Position numbers and translations under genes: made by a program
Part shown: positions 48,139-59,477 of the stretch, piece by piece
Layout: every line of letters starts with the position of its first letter
Position numbering within the stretch: the first letter of the stretch is position 1
Notes under the pieces: model-generated
Database searches by the model: none
Seen by the model: the letters and a program-made list of their open reading frames with translations, nothing else
What the model was told of the DNA's origin: nothing
DNA from: Plantago elongata
Lineage: Eukaryota > Streptophyta > Magnoliopsida > Lamiales > Plantaginaceae
Assembly: GCA_036897095.1 (NCBI GenBank)
Contig: JAYMSP010000125.1
Coordinates: forward strand, 1-64,000
Length of the DNA stretch: 64,000 bases
Direction: 5' to 3'

Positions 48139-49021
48139 TTCTGATTCCGATTGAGGTTTTTGGGAGGTTTTTCCTAGTCTATGTAACTGTAAATTTACAG
48201 TAGACGTTGGTAACTGCAAATTTTAAGTTTGATTTGCGAATTGCGACAAATATTGTAAAAAACCAACCACTTATCATTCCGACTTTTTGTACTAGCACGG
48301 TATGCTGCTTTACTATATAAATATATGTCATTTTCACACACTTTATTCTTATTTGTGTAAGAACTGAATATTACTCCATAACAAACACACTTAACTCCGA
48401 AGTTCTCGTACATAAATTTTTGAAAATAAATAAACACTTTATTAATATGAGTAGTGTCTTAGTTTCTTTAACTATATGAATCTAACAAATATACTCTCCT
48501 CGAATATTAAATTAAACTTTTATGATGAGCTAACTTTAACAAATGGTGTTGCAATATTCACTTGATGATGAACGAGCAGCTTAAGGTTCGAGCAACCCTA
48601 ATAATTTATAAACATATAAAAATAGTAGATCATTTTAATTTAAGCGGTTAAGAATTAATATTAGTATAATCTAAATCAATTCGAATTATGAATCAAATTA
48701 TATAAATGTCCATCGATGAACATATAGACTTTAGATGCATATGGTTTATAAAATTAGGTATAATTTTAATTAATGTATTCAAATAAATTCGGTGTAAAAT
48801 AGTAATTATTACAAAATACGACCTCAAATATTTATACAACTTTCTACGTAAGGATCATTGGAATAAGTATGATCAGTTCTCTTTTGTCCTATCTAGCTTG
48901 GGAACCGGATCACAAATCACTGTTCACCTCCAACGGCTACTTGCCCAAAATATAAAACCTCTGTTTCCACAACAAACACCAAAACACCATCACTTTTTCC
49001 ACCACAAACCAAGCACACACA
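48139..49021. other. Divergent promoter region between RUG3 and a small gene
   Basis: AT-rich spacer between two diverging genes, so both promoters are expected here. A SINE-like GGTTCGAGC word at about 48570 lacks supporting features. Confidence 0.4.
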
Positions 49022-49733
49022 ATGTCTGTCATCTCTAACAATGGACTTGTCATACCAAGAGTCATGGTGGTCGAGTACTTGGAAACATCCATGTCCAAGC
49101 ACCTTCTAGGCATGTTTCCGGACAACTCCGCCTTCGATTTCGACTACGTGCAGAGCTCCATTTGGTCCCCCTTGTTGCCTCCGCCCGTCAAGTCTTTGCC
49201 CGAAGGATGCGGTGAGCTCTCGAAGAAGCTGTCTTATGATGGCACTGATGATATGGGCTTGCTGGAAAACACCAAGAGTATGGCTGTTGCAATCAAGAGG
49301 AAGTTCAAGAATGCACTTCTTGAGAATGTGCATAAGTATCATGGTATGAAGAAGAGAAGGCACTGTTTCGGGTATCCTTCCGTCGCGTCTTCTTATCGGC
49401 TTAACTCGCCTTCTCCGGCTCCCAAGAAGGTAAAGTCTTAGTCTTGGACTCATAGTAATAGAAGTTCATTATTGATTTATTTTTTTCCGATTTATCATTA
49501 GTATCCACTTCATACGACTATTATACTCACAGAGCTCGAACTCGAGATCTTGCTTAATTGAACTCGAGATCTTGCTTAATTATTGATTGAATTGAATGGA
49601 GGTAGTGAATTGTGTGTGTGTGTTTGTGCAGGCATGGGAGAGAGTGATGAAAGCTGCTTGTAAGCATTTCAAGAAGAAGGCCAAAAAGAAAGAGGTTTCA
49701 AATGCTCAGATGGATCTCTCAGACTACATGTAG
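49022..49733 (+). CDS. Small lysine-rich plant protein of unknown function
   Basis: Two exons (49022-49429 and 49632-49733) with a GT..AG intron give 169 residues. The product begins MSVISNNGLVIPRVMVVEYL and has a WSPLLPPP segment near residue 50. The C-terminal third is strongly basic (KKRRH, HFKKKAKKKEV), which suggests nuclear localisation or nucleic-acid contact. It ends in an acidic MDLSDYM. I do not recognise a named domain. The basic C-terminus crosses the splice junction cleanly (APKK|AWERVMKAACK), supporting the model. The intron contains a short tandem duplication (AACTCGAGATCTTGCTTAAT twice, 49540-49583). Confidence 0.72.
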
Positions 49734-50041
49734 AGAGAAAATTTGAGTTGTATTAAGAATCTTGAGTAATTTTATTGGTACTTTGTGATTAATCATGAGA
49801 TAATGATTCAAGAAAAACTAGCTTAACTTGTAGAAATCTTGAAGTGCAATGTACTTTTACATTTGTAGTGACTTCAAATGGTTTAATGTTATAGTGGAAT
49901 TGATGTTATGTTCATTACATACTTGTCTCAATTCTCAGTTCATTGTAGTAATTCAGAAGCTATCATAACAAGTAGAGAACATTCAATACTATCATTCAAC
50001 ACAGTTTTTTCTGAAGAAGCAATCAGAAGAGGTACATAATC
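49734..50041. other. Convergent 3' regions
   Basis: Shared downstream region of two convergent genes. No further feature seen. Confidence 0.4.
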
Positions 50042-51460
50042 TCACTTAACATGACTTGAATGAGAGCAATTGTGCACAATGTCACGGAGTAGACGTCCTA
50101 AATTCTTCTGAGACGAACCACCCTCGACCAGAGCACTTCTGCTCATTTCTTTCGCATCTTTCACCTTCTCGTAAACTCTGTTCTTGCAGTTCTCAATTTC
50201 CATCAGCTGCTTTATCCCCCTTCCTATCTCCTCTGCAGTCACAACAACATCATCACGCATCTCCTCTCTATAATCCATCTTAATCTCCACCGCCATTCCC
50301 AACTCAACCACCATCTCAAACGCATTCACTTGTTGCTCCGCATAAATAGGCCATGTGGCAATCGGTACCCCGAACCACAAGCTCTCTAAAATAGAATTCC
50401 AACCACAATGTGACACGAACCCTCCAATAGCAGGGTGCGATAGCACATCCACTTGTGGAGACCATCCGGTAACTCTCCCAATTTCACAAGTCCTATCCAA
50501 GAAACCTAGTGGCAAAACATCGTCTAAGGCATGTTGAAGCTTCCCTACCGACCATAAGAACCTGTGGCCGCTACTCTCAAGTGCCACGGCTATCTCTTTA
50601 ATCTGCTTCTTCCCGAAACTTCCTAGGCTTCCAAAGCATAGGAAAACAACCGAACGTGTAGGTTGGTTATCCAACCAGCCTATGATTTCGTCATCCCCAT
50701 TTCTCCGTTCGCAATTTAGATTCAATACAGGTCCTATAGGATAAATAGATATGGAACTCTTTGACAAGGACTCAACATAATTAGATTCCAATTCCTGAAA
50801 TGTATTAACCAAAACGCCTTTCGTTTCTCTAATCCTTCGTGTGGCTCTCAAAACCGACTTGAACCCTGACTCCTTATCCAACATCACACTAGGCAGGACC
50901 TTAGCAGGAACACTATTCAAGAAACCTGGAACCGAAAACTCCTTATCGCTACCCTTATACTCCGTCACATCTACTCCACTTTCATGAAGATCAAGAACGC
51001 AAAGCTTAACCGATAAAAAGGCAGCACTGGAAGTAAAGAACATGTAAACAGGGATGTCTAATTCACTAGCTACATCTCCCATGGACAAACAGAACATATC
51101 CAATACGAATCCATAAATACACGATCCCGACTCCTCTAGCATGGCAAGAACTGCATTCCTGACCTGTGGCTGGTGCCTTTCGATATGTTCCACGGCCAGA
51201 ATCGGCGCTGGCTTCCTTCCAGGCTCGGAAGACGAGCCATGATTGGCTTCAGGGAGTTCGATGAATCGGAGACGTGGATTTGAATCGGTGTGGAGAGACT
51301 TGGTGTAGTGTTGAGCTTGTGGATCAGTGATGAGAAGGAAAGTGATGGAAAATTGATGGTTTTGAGTGATGATGAGGTTTGCTAACTCTACTGCAGCTAC
51401 TATATGACCCATGCCTGGTCCAGGTATGAAGATCAGTTGCTGAGTGTCATGAGTATCCAT
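50042..51460 (-). CDS. UDP-glycosyltransferase, UGT71-like (copy A)
   Basis: Cytosolic family-1 glycosyltransferase that moves a sugar from UDP-sugar to a small lipophilic acceptor (phenolic, terpenoid or hormone). Single exon, 472 residues from MDTHDTQQLIFIPGPGMGH. The upstream ATG at 51490 would add ten residues. I prefer the inner start because it puts the catalytic His at residue 19, exactly as in copies B and C. The paired Asp is in FVLDMFC. The PSPG box GWSPQVDVLSHPAIGGFVSH, continuing CGWNSILESLWFGVP to WPIYAEQQ, is complete, with Glu-Gln at its end (favouring UDP-glucose in this family). It is the first of three intact copies at this locus. Confidence 0.92.
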   Translation of the reverse strand: MDTHDTQQLIFIPGPGMGHIVAAVELANLIITQNHQFSITFLLITDPQAQHYTKSLHTDSNPRLRFIELPEANHGSSSEPGRKPAPILAVEHIERHQPQVRNAVLAMLEESGSCIYGFVLDMFCLSMGDVASELDIPVYMFFTSSAAFLSVKLCVLDLHESGVDVTEYKGSDKEFSVPGFLNSVPAKVLPSVMLDKESGFKSVLRATRRIRETKGVLVNTFQELESNYVESLSKSSISIYPIGPVLNLNCERRNGDDEIIGWLDNQPTRSVVFLCFGSLGSFGKKQIKEIAVALESSGHRFLWSVGKLQHALDDVLPLGFLDRTCEIGRVTGWSPQVDVLSHPAIGGFVSHCGWNSILESLWFGVPIATWPIYAEQQVNAFEMVVELGMAVEIKMDYREEMRDDVVVTAEEIGRGIKQLMEIENCKNRVYEKVKDAKEMSRSALVEGGSSQKNLGRLLRDIVHNCSHSSHVK

Positions 51461-51910
51461 TTGATTTCTGCTTGCTTGTGGTATGAACATTCAACTACTC
51501 AACTAGTATGTATAATGAAATGAAAAACTTGCTATTTGACTAAGTAGGAATGAAAACCGAACGAAAAGCTTATGTGTGGTGGAAAGTCAGTCTTGTATTG
51601 CTATTGCGTGTGCACTGTAGTCTGGTAGACGACGACACTGAATCTACCACATAATTTCGACCAGTGCTTCATGTTACTGTCGGTCACCTTAATTTATCAA
51701 TCTTTCCTTCTCTTATTATTTTAGAAAAAAATGTAAAACCCGTATCATAGTAGACTCGTTCAGTTAAATAATTGTTAGGACTAATTAAACTCCAAGTTGA
51801 TAAATTGTTTGATTTGAAAGATGTGACGCTATAATTCACCATACTTATATACTCCATAGACAAACTCAAACCCTAACTCAATAACTTAGGCCGACTGCAA
51901 CAATCAGTAG
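51461..51910. other. Upstream region of UGT copy A
   Basis: Promoter-side sequence of UGT A. No distinct TATA motif chosen. No other gene. Confidence 0.4.
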
Positions 51911-52560
51911 TTGGGGGCGTTGTGGTTCACAACGCAACAAAAAAAAGACCGGACAAGGAAGCAAAAGCAAGGAAACGGTCGTGGTCGCGGGCAACAAGCT
52001 GCCTACACCAGCCCGCGCCCAACTCAGGTTCCAGCCCTGGGATCTTATGGTCAATGGCAGTGGGTGCCAATGGCCCCACCGCCCGGCTCAATCCCTACCT
52101 CCGGTTGGGCTAGACCAGGTTACCAACCTATGGTCCAGCAACACCTAACCGCTAACCCGCCACCCGTTCCCCAAGCTTATGTCGCAGGTACCTTCCCCCA
52201 ACAAGGCATGTACATGCCAATCGATGACGTTGCTGCTATGCAAATGATGACATTGCAACACGGGATTCAAATTGGTACATGTATTTAGGAGCTTAGTCAC
52301 ATATGACATCCAACAACGGTACGCCCTCGTCTTATTTTAATTCGAGCATTCGTCCTAATATTATTGTGGGTAATGGTCAAACCATTCCAATTCGTGGTCA
52401 TGGTCACACAAAATTAGCCCCCCTACCCTTCTCTTTCCTTACAAAATATTTTACATGCTCCTAAACTCGTTAAAAATCTAATATCTATTCGTAAATTTAC
52501 TACCGATAATTCTGTGTTAATCATTTTATTCTCATTCATGAAATTTCAATTTGATTTCAC
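51911..52560 (+). mobile_element. Copia retrotransposon fossil fragment
   Basis: A remnant of a Ty1/Copia-type polyprotein. The Gag end is Gln/Pro/Gly-rich (GRGRGQQAAYTSPRP, PMAPPPGSIP), and the protease-adjacent region carries the typical word SHMTSNNGTPS. No terminal repeats and no reverse transcriptase or integrase were found. It is broken, with several disruptions, and old. It lies between UGT copies A and B, so it may mark an exchange breakpoint in the cluster. Confidence 0.78.
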
Positions 52561-52875
52561 AATCAATACAACTAATCCACAGGTCTCACAATTTTCCCAA
52601 ACTAAACAACACATCATACAAACAAACTAGACTCAATATCTTCTTACACAAATACAAACAAAATAATCTTTTTTTATAAAATAAATAAAAATTCCGTATT
52701 TTTTACACTAAATTTACATATTCTAAATAAAAATTCACAAACAATGTAAAAATTCACAGACTCTATATAAAAACTTACTAAATAAAAATTTACATACCCT
52801 AAATAAAAACATAAAATTTTTATATCTAACAAAAAAAAAATCGCTCAATCTAAATACAAACCAAGACAAAAGTAA
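52561..52875. repeat. AT-rich degenerate repeat
   Basis: Repeated loose words such as CTAAATAAAAATTCACA and CTAAATAAAAATTTACATA with ~30-base spacing. No coding content. Confidence 0.5.
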
Positions 52876-54312
52876 CTAATCCTTTCTTAAATTCTTGATC
52901 ATGTCACTGATAAAACATCCCAAAAACTTGTAAGATGAACCACTCTCTAGCAAAGCCCTTCTACCCTTTTCTTTCATATCCTTCACTTTGCTTATAATTA
53001 CTCCACTGCCACATTTGTCCATCATAAGTTGATTTATGCCCTTCTCTATCTCATCTGAAGTCACAATATTCTCTTCACCCAGTTCTTCTCTATAATCCAT
53101 CTTGATCTCAGTTGCCAGTCCTAACTCAACCACAATCTCAAAGGCATCAACCTGTTGCTCGGCATACATAGGCCACGCGGCCATAGGCACCCCGAACCAC
53201 AGGCTCTCTAAGATCGAATTCCAACCACAATGCGTCACAAACCCTCCTACAGCAGGGTGTGCTAGCACGGTCAGCTGTGGGGCCCACCCTATGACTTTTC
53301 CGATCCCCTCAGTCCTCTCCAAGAAACCGAGAGGCAGAACATCATGATTCAACGAGTGGCTTCTCAACGACCATAGGAATCTATGGCTGCTATGCTCGAG
53401 TGCCACAGTGATTTGTTTGATCTGTTCCTCATTGAACTTCCCCATGCTCCCAAAGCATAGAAAAACGACAGAATTAACCGGTTGATCATCCAGCCAGCTA
53501 ATTATAACACCTTTCTCATTGACATTCGTATTCGTTTCATGATTAAGGTTCACTATAGGTCCAATAGGATACACTGGTGGAATACAATTACCACCAGTAT
53601 CTGTATCCATCAATGCATCGATTGGAACCGGCTCTAGTTCCTGAAACGTATTAATTAGCACGCCTTTAGTTTCTCGAATCCTTCTGGCAGTACTCAGATA
53701 AACTCCCTGACCAGAAATCTTCTCGAACATAATCTCAGGGAAAACATTTTCAGGAACATGGTTCAAGAAACCTGGAAGTTCATACTTTTCAGTACTACTC
53801 TTATTACGTGCTATATCAAGATTTTTATGATCGAAAAGGGCCTGAGTATACAGTTCAAATGAAAGATACGCAGCACTTGAAGTGAAGAACGTATAACTCG
53901 GAATATCAAACTCATTCGCCACATCAATCATGCTCATACAAAACATATCGATAACAAAACCATTAACCTGCGACTTCGACTCATGGAAGGAAAGTACAGC
54001 TTCCCTCACCAATGGCTTGTGACTGCTAATGAATTCAAGAGCCAGGACAACCGGAGTCTTTGGCTGGTCCGAGGCAGATGCAGAGCTGTCCTGTTGAGGT
54101 TCAGGGAGGTCTAGAAACTGAAGGTGCGGATTAGGATTGGTACGGAGAGATTGTTTGTAGGTATCGATTGTTGGATCGTTGAAAAGAAGGAAGGTGATCG
54201 AAAAACGCATGTCTCGGCTGATGATGAGCTTGGCAAACTCTACTGCAGCCACTATATGGCCGAAACCAGGACCAGGGATGAACACAAGATGAACATTCTC
54301 TTCTGTCTGCAT
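52876..54312 (-). CDS. UDP-glycosyltransferase, UGT71-like (copy B)
   Basis: Single exon, 478 residues, with the same activity class as copy A and clearly similar to it over the whole length. Catalytic His19 is in FIPGPGFGHI and the paired Asp is in FVIDMFC. PSPG box: GWAPQLTVLAHPAVGGFVTH, then CGWNSILESLWFGVP and WPMYAEQQ. Both copies share MDYREE near the C-terminus, supporting tandem duplication. Acceptor-binding N-terminal halves differ more (for example QDSSASASDQ against HGSSSEPGR), so acceptors may differ. No breaks. Confidence 0.93.
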   Translation of the reverse strand: MQTEENVHLVFIPGPGFGHIVAAVEFAKLIISRDMRFSITFLLFNDPTIDTYKQSLRTNPNPHLQFLDLPEPQQDSSASASDQPKTPVVLALEFISSHKPLVREAVLSFHESKSQVNGFVIDMFCMSMIDVANEFDIPSYTFFTSSAAYLSFELYTQALFDHKNLDIARNKSSTEKYELPGFLNHVPENVFPEIMFEKISGQGVYLSTARRIRETKGVLINTFQELEPVPIDALMDTDTGGNCIPPVYPIGPIVNLNHETNTNVNEKGVIISWLDDQPVNSVVFLCFGSMGKFNEEQIKQITVALEHSSHRFLWSLRSHSLNHDVLPLGFLERTEGIGKVIGWAPQLTVLAHPAVGGFVTHCGWNSILESLWFGVPMAAWPMYAEQQVDAFEIVVELGLATEIKMDYREELGEENIVTSDEIEKGINQLMMDKCGSGVIISKVKDMKEKGRRALLESGSSYKFLGCFISDMIKNLRKD

Positions 54313-55342
54313 TTTCTTGGCTGCTGGTTATGGCAATTGTATGTATGATAGATAAACTGTAAAATGGACAAGTCATGATGTGAACATATACTAAATGGAA
54401 AGTCTTACAGATTTTTATAAGTAATTGGATCTGCCGGACGCCAAACTTCACCTAGTTCTTTATCCTACTTCTTGTCCTAAATCTTTTGTCGGATTGGTAA
54501 CTGATATGTACTATTAAGTTCGTTTTCACTTTAGGCGATCCCGAGACACACTAAGATGACCTCTCGACAAAAACGTCTCCTAAGGGCTCTGAATCAGAGA
54601 ACAGAGTTCCGACCCCGAGCTCTAGTTCTTTAGAGGACCGAGCCCGGTTTATCTTTCAGCAAATCAGCCCAAAAGGTATAACCCTTTCTCCCTTTTAATA
54701 TGCAGGATACAAGTAAGAGCTCCTCGGAATATATACTTCTTGGACCAGTGTCTCCTCGGACCCAGGACCCACAAAACTGAATAAGTCTCCTCTAGCGTTA
54801 GAATCCTCGGACTTCACCTTACCTCGGACCAAACCTTGACTCGGAACTCCAGAGATACCAGAACTTGTTGTGATCTTCTGAGTGGCCAAGACGAACCATG
54901 ACTTTGACCTAAACGAATTAATACCTCCATACTCCTATAAAAGAACTTACTCAAAGCGCTAGGACGCACTAGTCCTTCCTCAATCCACGAACTTTACCCT
55001 AGCCAGATTTATACACTATCAGTAACCTTTACTCAAGATGGACGTAGGATTTATATCTCGAAAACAAAAGTATATATATAATGTATTTATTTATTATTTC
55101 TTATTGGTAACCTGGTATTGTTGGGAAGTTTTGTCAATAGTGTGACCATGTGATATATTAATAGGGACAGCATAGAATATTTTATTTTGGAGTATTCTTG
55201 ATTTGATAATATAATGTTATCTTTTCTACTTTCCTTGTCTTCTTGTAACCTTATCAAATTACAGTACCCATTTCCTTTCACACATGTGCAGCTCTGATTA
55301 GGATCTCAAGAAAAGAAGTCATTCATTCTCTATTTCAGAAAG
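54313..55342. other. Spacer with a possible LTR-derived segment
   Basis: 54470-55060 is unlike its surroundings: GC-richer, with repeated CCTCGGA words, a TATAAAAG at about 54937 and a CCACGAACTTTACCCTAGCC stretch. This resembles the U3-R part of a retrotransposon LTR, perhaps a solo LTR. Ends, target-site duplication and family could not be set. Confidence 0.35.
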
Positions 55343-57146
55343 ATGGGCGAAAATGAGTCTTTGGAGCTGGTTTTTGTGCCATGGCCTGTAATGGGTCATG
55401 TCCAGATCGTCCAATTAGCTAACCTCATCATCAACCACCAATCTTCTGCACTTTCTCAAGGTTGGTCTTTTACTCTTATCTCAATTTGTATATCTTTCTG
55501 TACCTCCTGTAAACAAGATGGGTGGATTTTAATCGATCGAGAATCCACCCTTTAACTGCAGATTTATTGGTTCTTGAAGTTTAGGCTCAGTCACCTAACT
55601 AGTTATATATGCTTGATTGGTTTGTTTGTTCATTTCTGTTTGCTACCAGTTAAAAGCAAATCTCCAATTGACATGTCAAGAATTTGAACACTTCAACCGA
55701 AGATCCTTTTGCCATGGTCATTACAGAACAGAACTTGCTAATTCTGAAACTAATACTCCATTCATACTCTCTTTTATTTCATTGATGACAGGAGCAAAAG
55801 TTTCGGTTACAGTTCTCATAATGAAGCTGCCCGATCACATTGACAGTGTAACCGGCTCCTACATGGATTCGCTCTGTTCTTCCTCCGGAAATTCCAGTAT
55901 CAACTTTTTTCAGCTCCCACCGACGGATCCCGCCCCTGAATGGAGCTCCAGAACCCGTGGATACTTCATCGACAATCTCGTAAAGAGCCACAAATCCAAT
56001 GTTGCAGACTATCTCAGCTTACGGAGACCAAAGATAGTCAGCCTTGTGGTTGACATGTTGTGCACCTCCATGATCGATGTTGCAGAGGAGTTTGGCATTC
56101 CCAGTTACGTGTTCGTCCCTTCTCCTGCAAGTTTTCTCGGTTCCATGCTTCATTGTCAGACCATCCATGATGAAGAAAACCAGGATGTGGCTGAGTTGAG
56201 GAACTCAGTATCTGATCTATCATTCCCATGTTTCTTGGAGCCAGTTCCTCCGGGTGTCCTGTCTCTGGTGATGGTGGACAAGCAGCAATGGCTTGATAGG
56301 TTCCTACACTACGCCCGTGACTACCGGAAGGCCAAAGGCATAGTTGTCAACACATTCTCTGAGCTAGAAGCCTATGCACTCAAGTCCTTTTCACAAAACA
56401 TGGCATATGGTAATGGACGAGTCCCACCAGTTTATGCGGCTGGTCCTATTCTGAACCTGGAACCACATGAAGGATCCCAAGCCAACGTCTCGGAGATACT
56501 CAAATGGCTGGATGAGCAACCTGCGAGCTCGGTGCTATTTGTGTGCTTTGGCAGCCAAGGCAGTTTGCGTGAGGAACAGATACGGGAACTGGCTTGTGGC
56601 CTGGAGGGAAGTGGATGTCGTTTTCTGTGGTCACTTCGGCGTCAGTCAGCAAATGATAAACAAGCAAGCTTTCCAAGTGAGTATGCCAGCTACAAAGAAG
56701 TACTGCCAGAGGGGTTTCTTGAACGAACGGCTGGAACTGGAAAAGTGGTCGGATGGGCTCCACAGCTACACGTGCTCTCAAACCCAGCGGTGGGTGGTTT
56801 CTTATCACATTGTGGGTGGAACTCAGTGCTGGAGAGCCTGTGGTGTGGTGTGCCAATTGCAACATGGCCGTTGCACGCAGAGCAACAGATGAACGCCTTC
56901 CAGTTGGTTAAGGAGCTGGGGTTGGCAGTAGAGATCACTTTGAGCTATTACGAGAGGAGCGAGGATGGGACTATGGTGTCAGCAGGCGTAATAGAGAAAG
57001 GGATCCGGGAACTAATGGATAGTGGAGGTGAAGTGAGGAAGAAAGTAAAACAGATTAAAGAAGCGAGTAAGGCAAGCGTTGTCAAAGGTGGATCGTCTTA
57101 CGAGTCGCTCAGAACGTTCATCAAACACCTTATGTCCAACAAATAA
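55343..57146 (+). CDS. UDP-glycosyltransferase (copy C), one early intron
   Basis: Two exons, 55343-55460 and 55792-57146, joined CAAG|GAGCA in frame, giving 490 residues. Catalytic His19 is in FVPWPVMGHV and the paired Asp in LVVDMLC. PSPG box: GWAPQLHVLSNPAVGGFLSH, then CGWNSVLESLWCGVP and WPLHAEQQ. It is more divergent from A and B than they are from each other, and it lies on the opposite strand. The 331-base intron near residue 40 is unusual, since UGTs usually have no intron or one near mid-protein; unspliced reading hits a stop at 55553-55555. No breaks otherwise. Confidence 0.92.
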
Positions 57147-58043
57147 TGCAAGATAGAGTAGACAACAGAGCTTCAGTGTGTATGCAAACAGAGACAAAGT
57201 GGCTCTTTTTACATAATGAATCAAGGACTGAGAACTTTATCCTTAATGCTATAGAAAAGTTACACAAGGATTTAATTTGAACAGATTACTATTAACAAAT
57301 AACAATTGCTACTCATGTTAAGTAATGGCTACAAGCTGAGCAGATCGCAAAGAACCATTAACAAAAATTGCTCCGTATATCATGATTGCCTGAAAGAGTG
57401 ACATTTATGTTCGGCTCAATGTACTGGATGAACCTACATACTGGAATTGTCATACAAAGAAGAAGAACATTCAGTAAGAACCCTAGGCTAACTGCTAAAA
57501 GTTTCTGAACATGAAGTCCAAGAACCAAATATAGACAACCTAATGCAGGAATAGGTTCTAAAACTCCACAGTTACAAGCACGTCAAATCAAAACTCAGGC
57601 AAACAATAGATAGGCACTGTAAAATTAAAGACACTATGCACTAAGCTACTCATGCTGTAAACATAGACAGAAGCCTGCAATGAATTATCTTGCGGGTTCA
57701 GGCTACTATGCCTACAAAGCCTCACTCAGAAGACTGTCGTTTAGATCTACTTAAAAGACTCGGAAACGTTCAAAATAAAAGACATTCAGTTCTACATCAC
57801 ATATACATAAAAAAGAAAAAGAAAAAGAAAAAGGAGAACTGCAGTCGAGAGAAACTCTAAATCAGGTATAAACTGACATATAACGACTAATAGCTATTTT
57901 TCACTGAAAAATTGAAAAGCATCACATATGAAGTTTCAGAAAGCAAGCAACATCAGAGGTTGGAGAAAATAGTAATTACCTGTTGATTGCTGACTTACCA
58001 AGCTGCAAACATTTATTGCTTCACTCAAGAAATAGAACCTAGC
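57147..58043. other. Spacer between UGT copy C and the PPR copy
   Basis: Contains an AAAAAG-rich microsatellite at about 57808-57835. The rest is featureless; the first part is UGT C 3' region. Confidence 0.4.
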
Positions 58044-59223
58044 TTAGCCATCTTTTGGTACAAGTGCTTTCATGATATCTAAATGAACTCTATCTTTACA
58101 ATGACCATGCAACATGGATAATGTACCAGATTCAGCCGACAATCCTTTTCTAACCATCTCTTCCAACAGCGGCATTGCTTTGAGAAGCTCATTTCCTTGA
58201 AGACAACCTTTGACAAAAACATTGTATGTAATATTATCGGGGGAACAACCATATTTTTCCATTTCAACAAACAGAACTTTTGCCTCATCTATACGTCCTT
58301 TTTGGCAAATTGCCCCAATGATCACATTAAATGTCCAAACATTGGGTTTCAGACCTTTTGAAGGGAACGAATGGAAGAGATCCATTGCAGAATCAATTTT
58401 ATCATCTTCAGCTAGTCCATGAAGGAGGGTGGTGTATGTAATTACATCTGGATGAACACCATTTTCTTCCATGATACGTAGCACTGAAAATGCTGCATCA
58501 ATCTCTTGATTCTTGCAGAAACCATCTATCAAGCTAGTGTATGTCACCAAATCAGGAGTTATATTGTGTGCTTTCATATCTTTCAAAACCATCCCGGTAT
58601 CATCAATCCTTCCATCACGAAGTAGTCCATGCAACATGATGTTATAACTTATCTTGCAATGTTCTAATCCTACACGAGGAACTGCTACGAAAAGTCTCCA
58701 AGCTTCATCTATGTCACCCTTGTTGCAATATCCATCCAACAAAGTATTATAGGTGACTATATTGGGCTTCAAATCAGAATCAAGAACCAACTTGAATATT
58801 TCTCTTGCCCTTTTCATTTGTCCTTGAATACAATATCCATTGATGAGTGCATTGTACGTAATAATATTAGGAGCAACACTTCTCTGCTTCATAAGTTCCA
58901 ACACCTGCTCGGCCTCTTTAATCTTACCTTTCTTGCAACAGGCATCTATCAAGGTGCTAAACATAACAACATTTGGACTTATTAATGACAGTATTCAAAG
59001 TGTATTCATTGAAAGTGAGACTCCTCATTTGGCGCATTTCATCAAACATGTGGAGTGCAACATTGTAGTGTTTCATTTTGACAACCAAACCCATTAACTT
59101 GGTAAATTGGTAAACAGAAGGATGAGGCTGTTTCATATTGAGCATATGACGAAACAAATCGAGAGCATCACTCACCTTGTGAACACCGGTGAAATCCAAA
59201 GAGGTGGCCGGCTTAGTACTCAC
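58044..59223 (-). pseudogene. Broken P-class PPR gene, copy 2
   Basis: Eight to nine PPR repeats are intact from 58964 down to 58044 (PNIITYNALINGYCIQGQMK, PDVITYTTLLHGLAEDDKID, ending LVPKDG). The N-terminal part (59223-58960: VSDALDLFRHMLNMKQPHPS, FTKLMGLVVKMKHYNVALHM) runs into the rest out of frame. By comparison with copy 1 the join TVIN|PNVVMF has lost about 485 bases, four to five repeats, with a frame change. No ATG is in frame with the N-terminal part, and a Ser-rich, basic stretch upstream (SVLIKSSSYTLFRIIPSS) looks like a decayed organelle presequence. Transcription of the C-terminal half alone cannot be excluded. Confidence 0.85.
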
Positions 59224-59308
59224 TCTTGTTGTGGTATGGACAGAAGAAGAAGAAGAAGAAGGAATAATTCTGAAAAGAGTGTATGATGATGATTTGATGA
59301 GAACTGAA

Positions 59309-59477
59309 GCTCCATTCTTTCTGATCTGAATTAAATTTAAACTGAGATTTACTGAACGAAATTAAATCTAACTAAATTAAATTTAAAAATAAACTGAAAT
59401 AAAAATTAAATTATAAAGAACTGAACTAAATTTAACTTAATTGAACTAAAATATTTTAAGTTCAAGAGAACGTACCC
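59309..59477. mobile_element. Possible Tourist-like MITE at the 5' edge of PPR copy 2
   Basis: The right end (reverse complement) GGGTACGTTCTCTTGAACTT matches the family of 41829-41950 and is followed by TTA. The left end GCTCCATTCTTTCTGATCTG is a weak partner. The interior is made of AAATTTAA-rich text like the 35630-35990 array. Confidence 0.5.

Noticed and set aside
26333-57146. Metabolic gene cluster made of the SDR and the UGTs
   Set aside because: The genes are over 22 kb apart and separated by F-box, LRR and RUG3 genes. Proximity alone is not evidence of a pathway.
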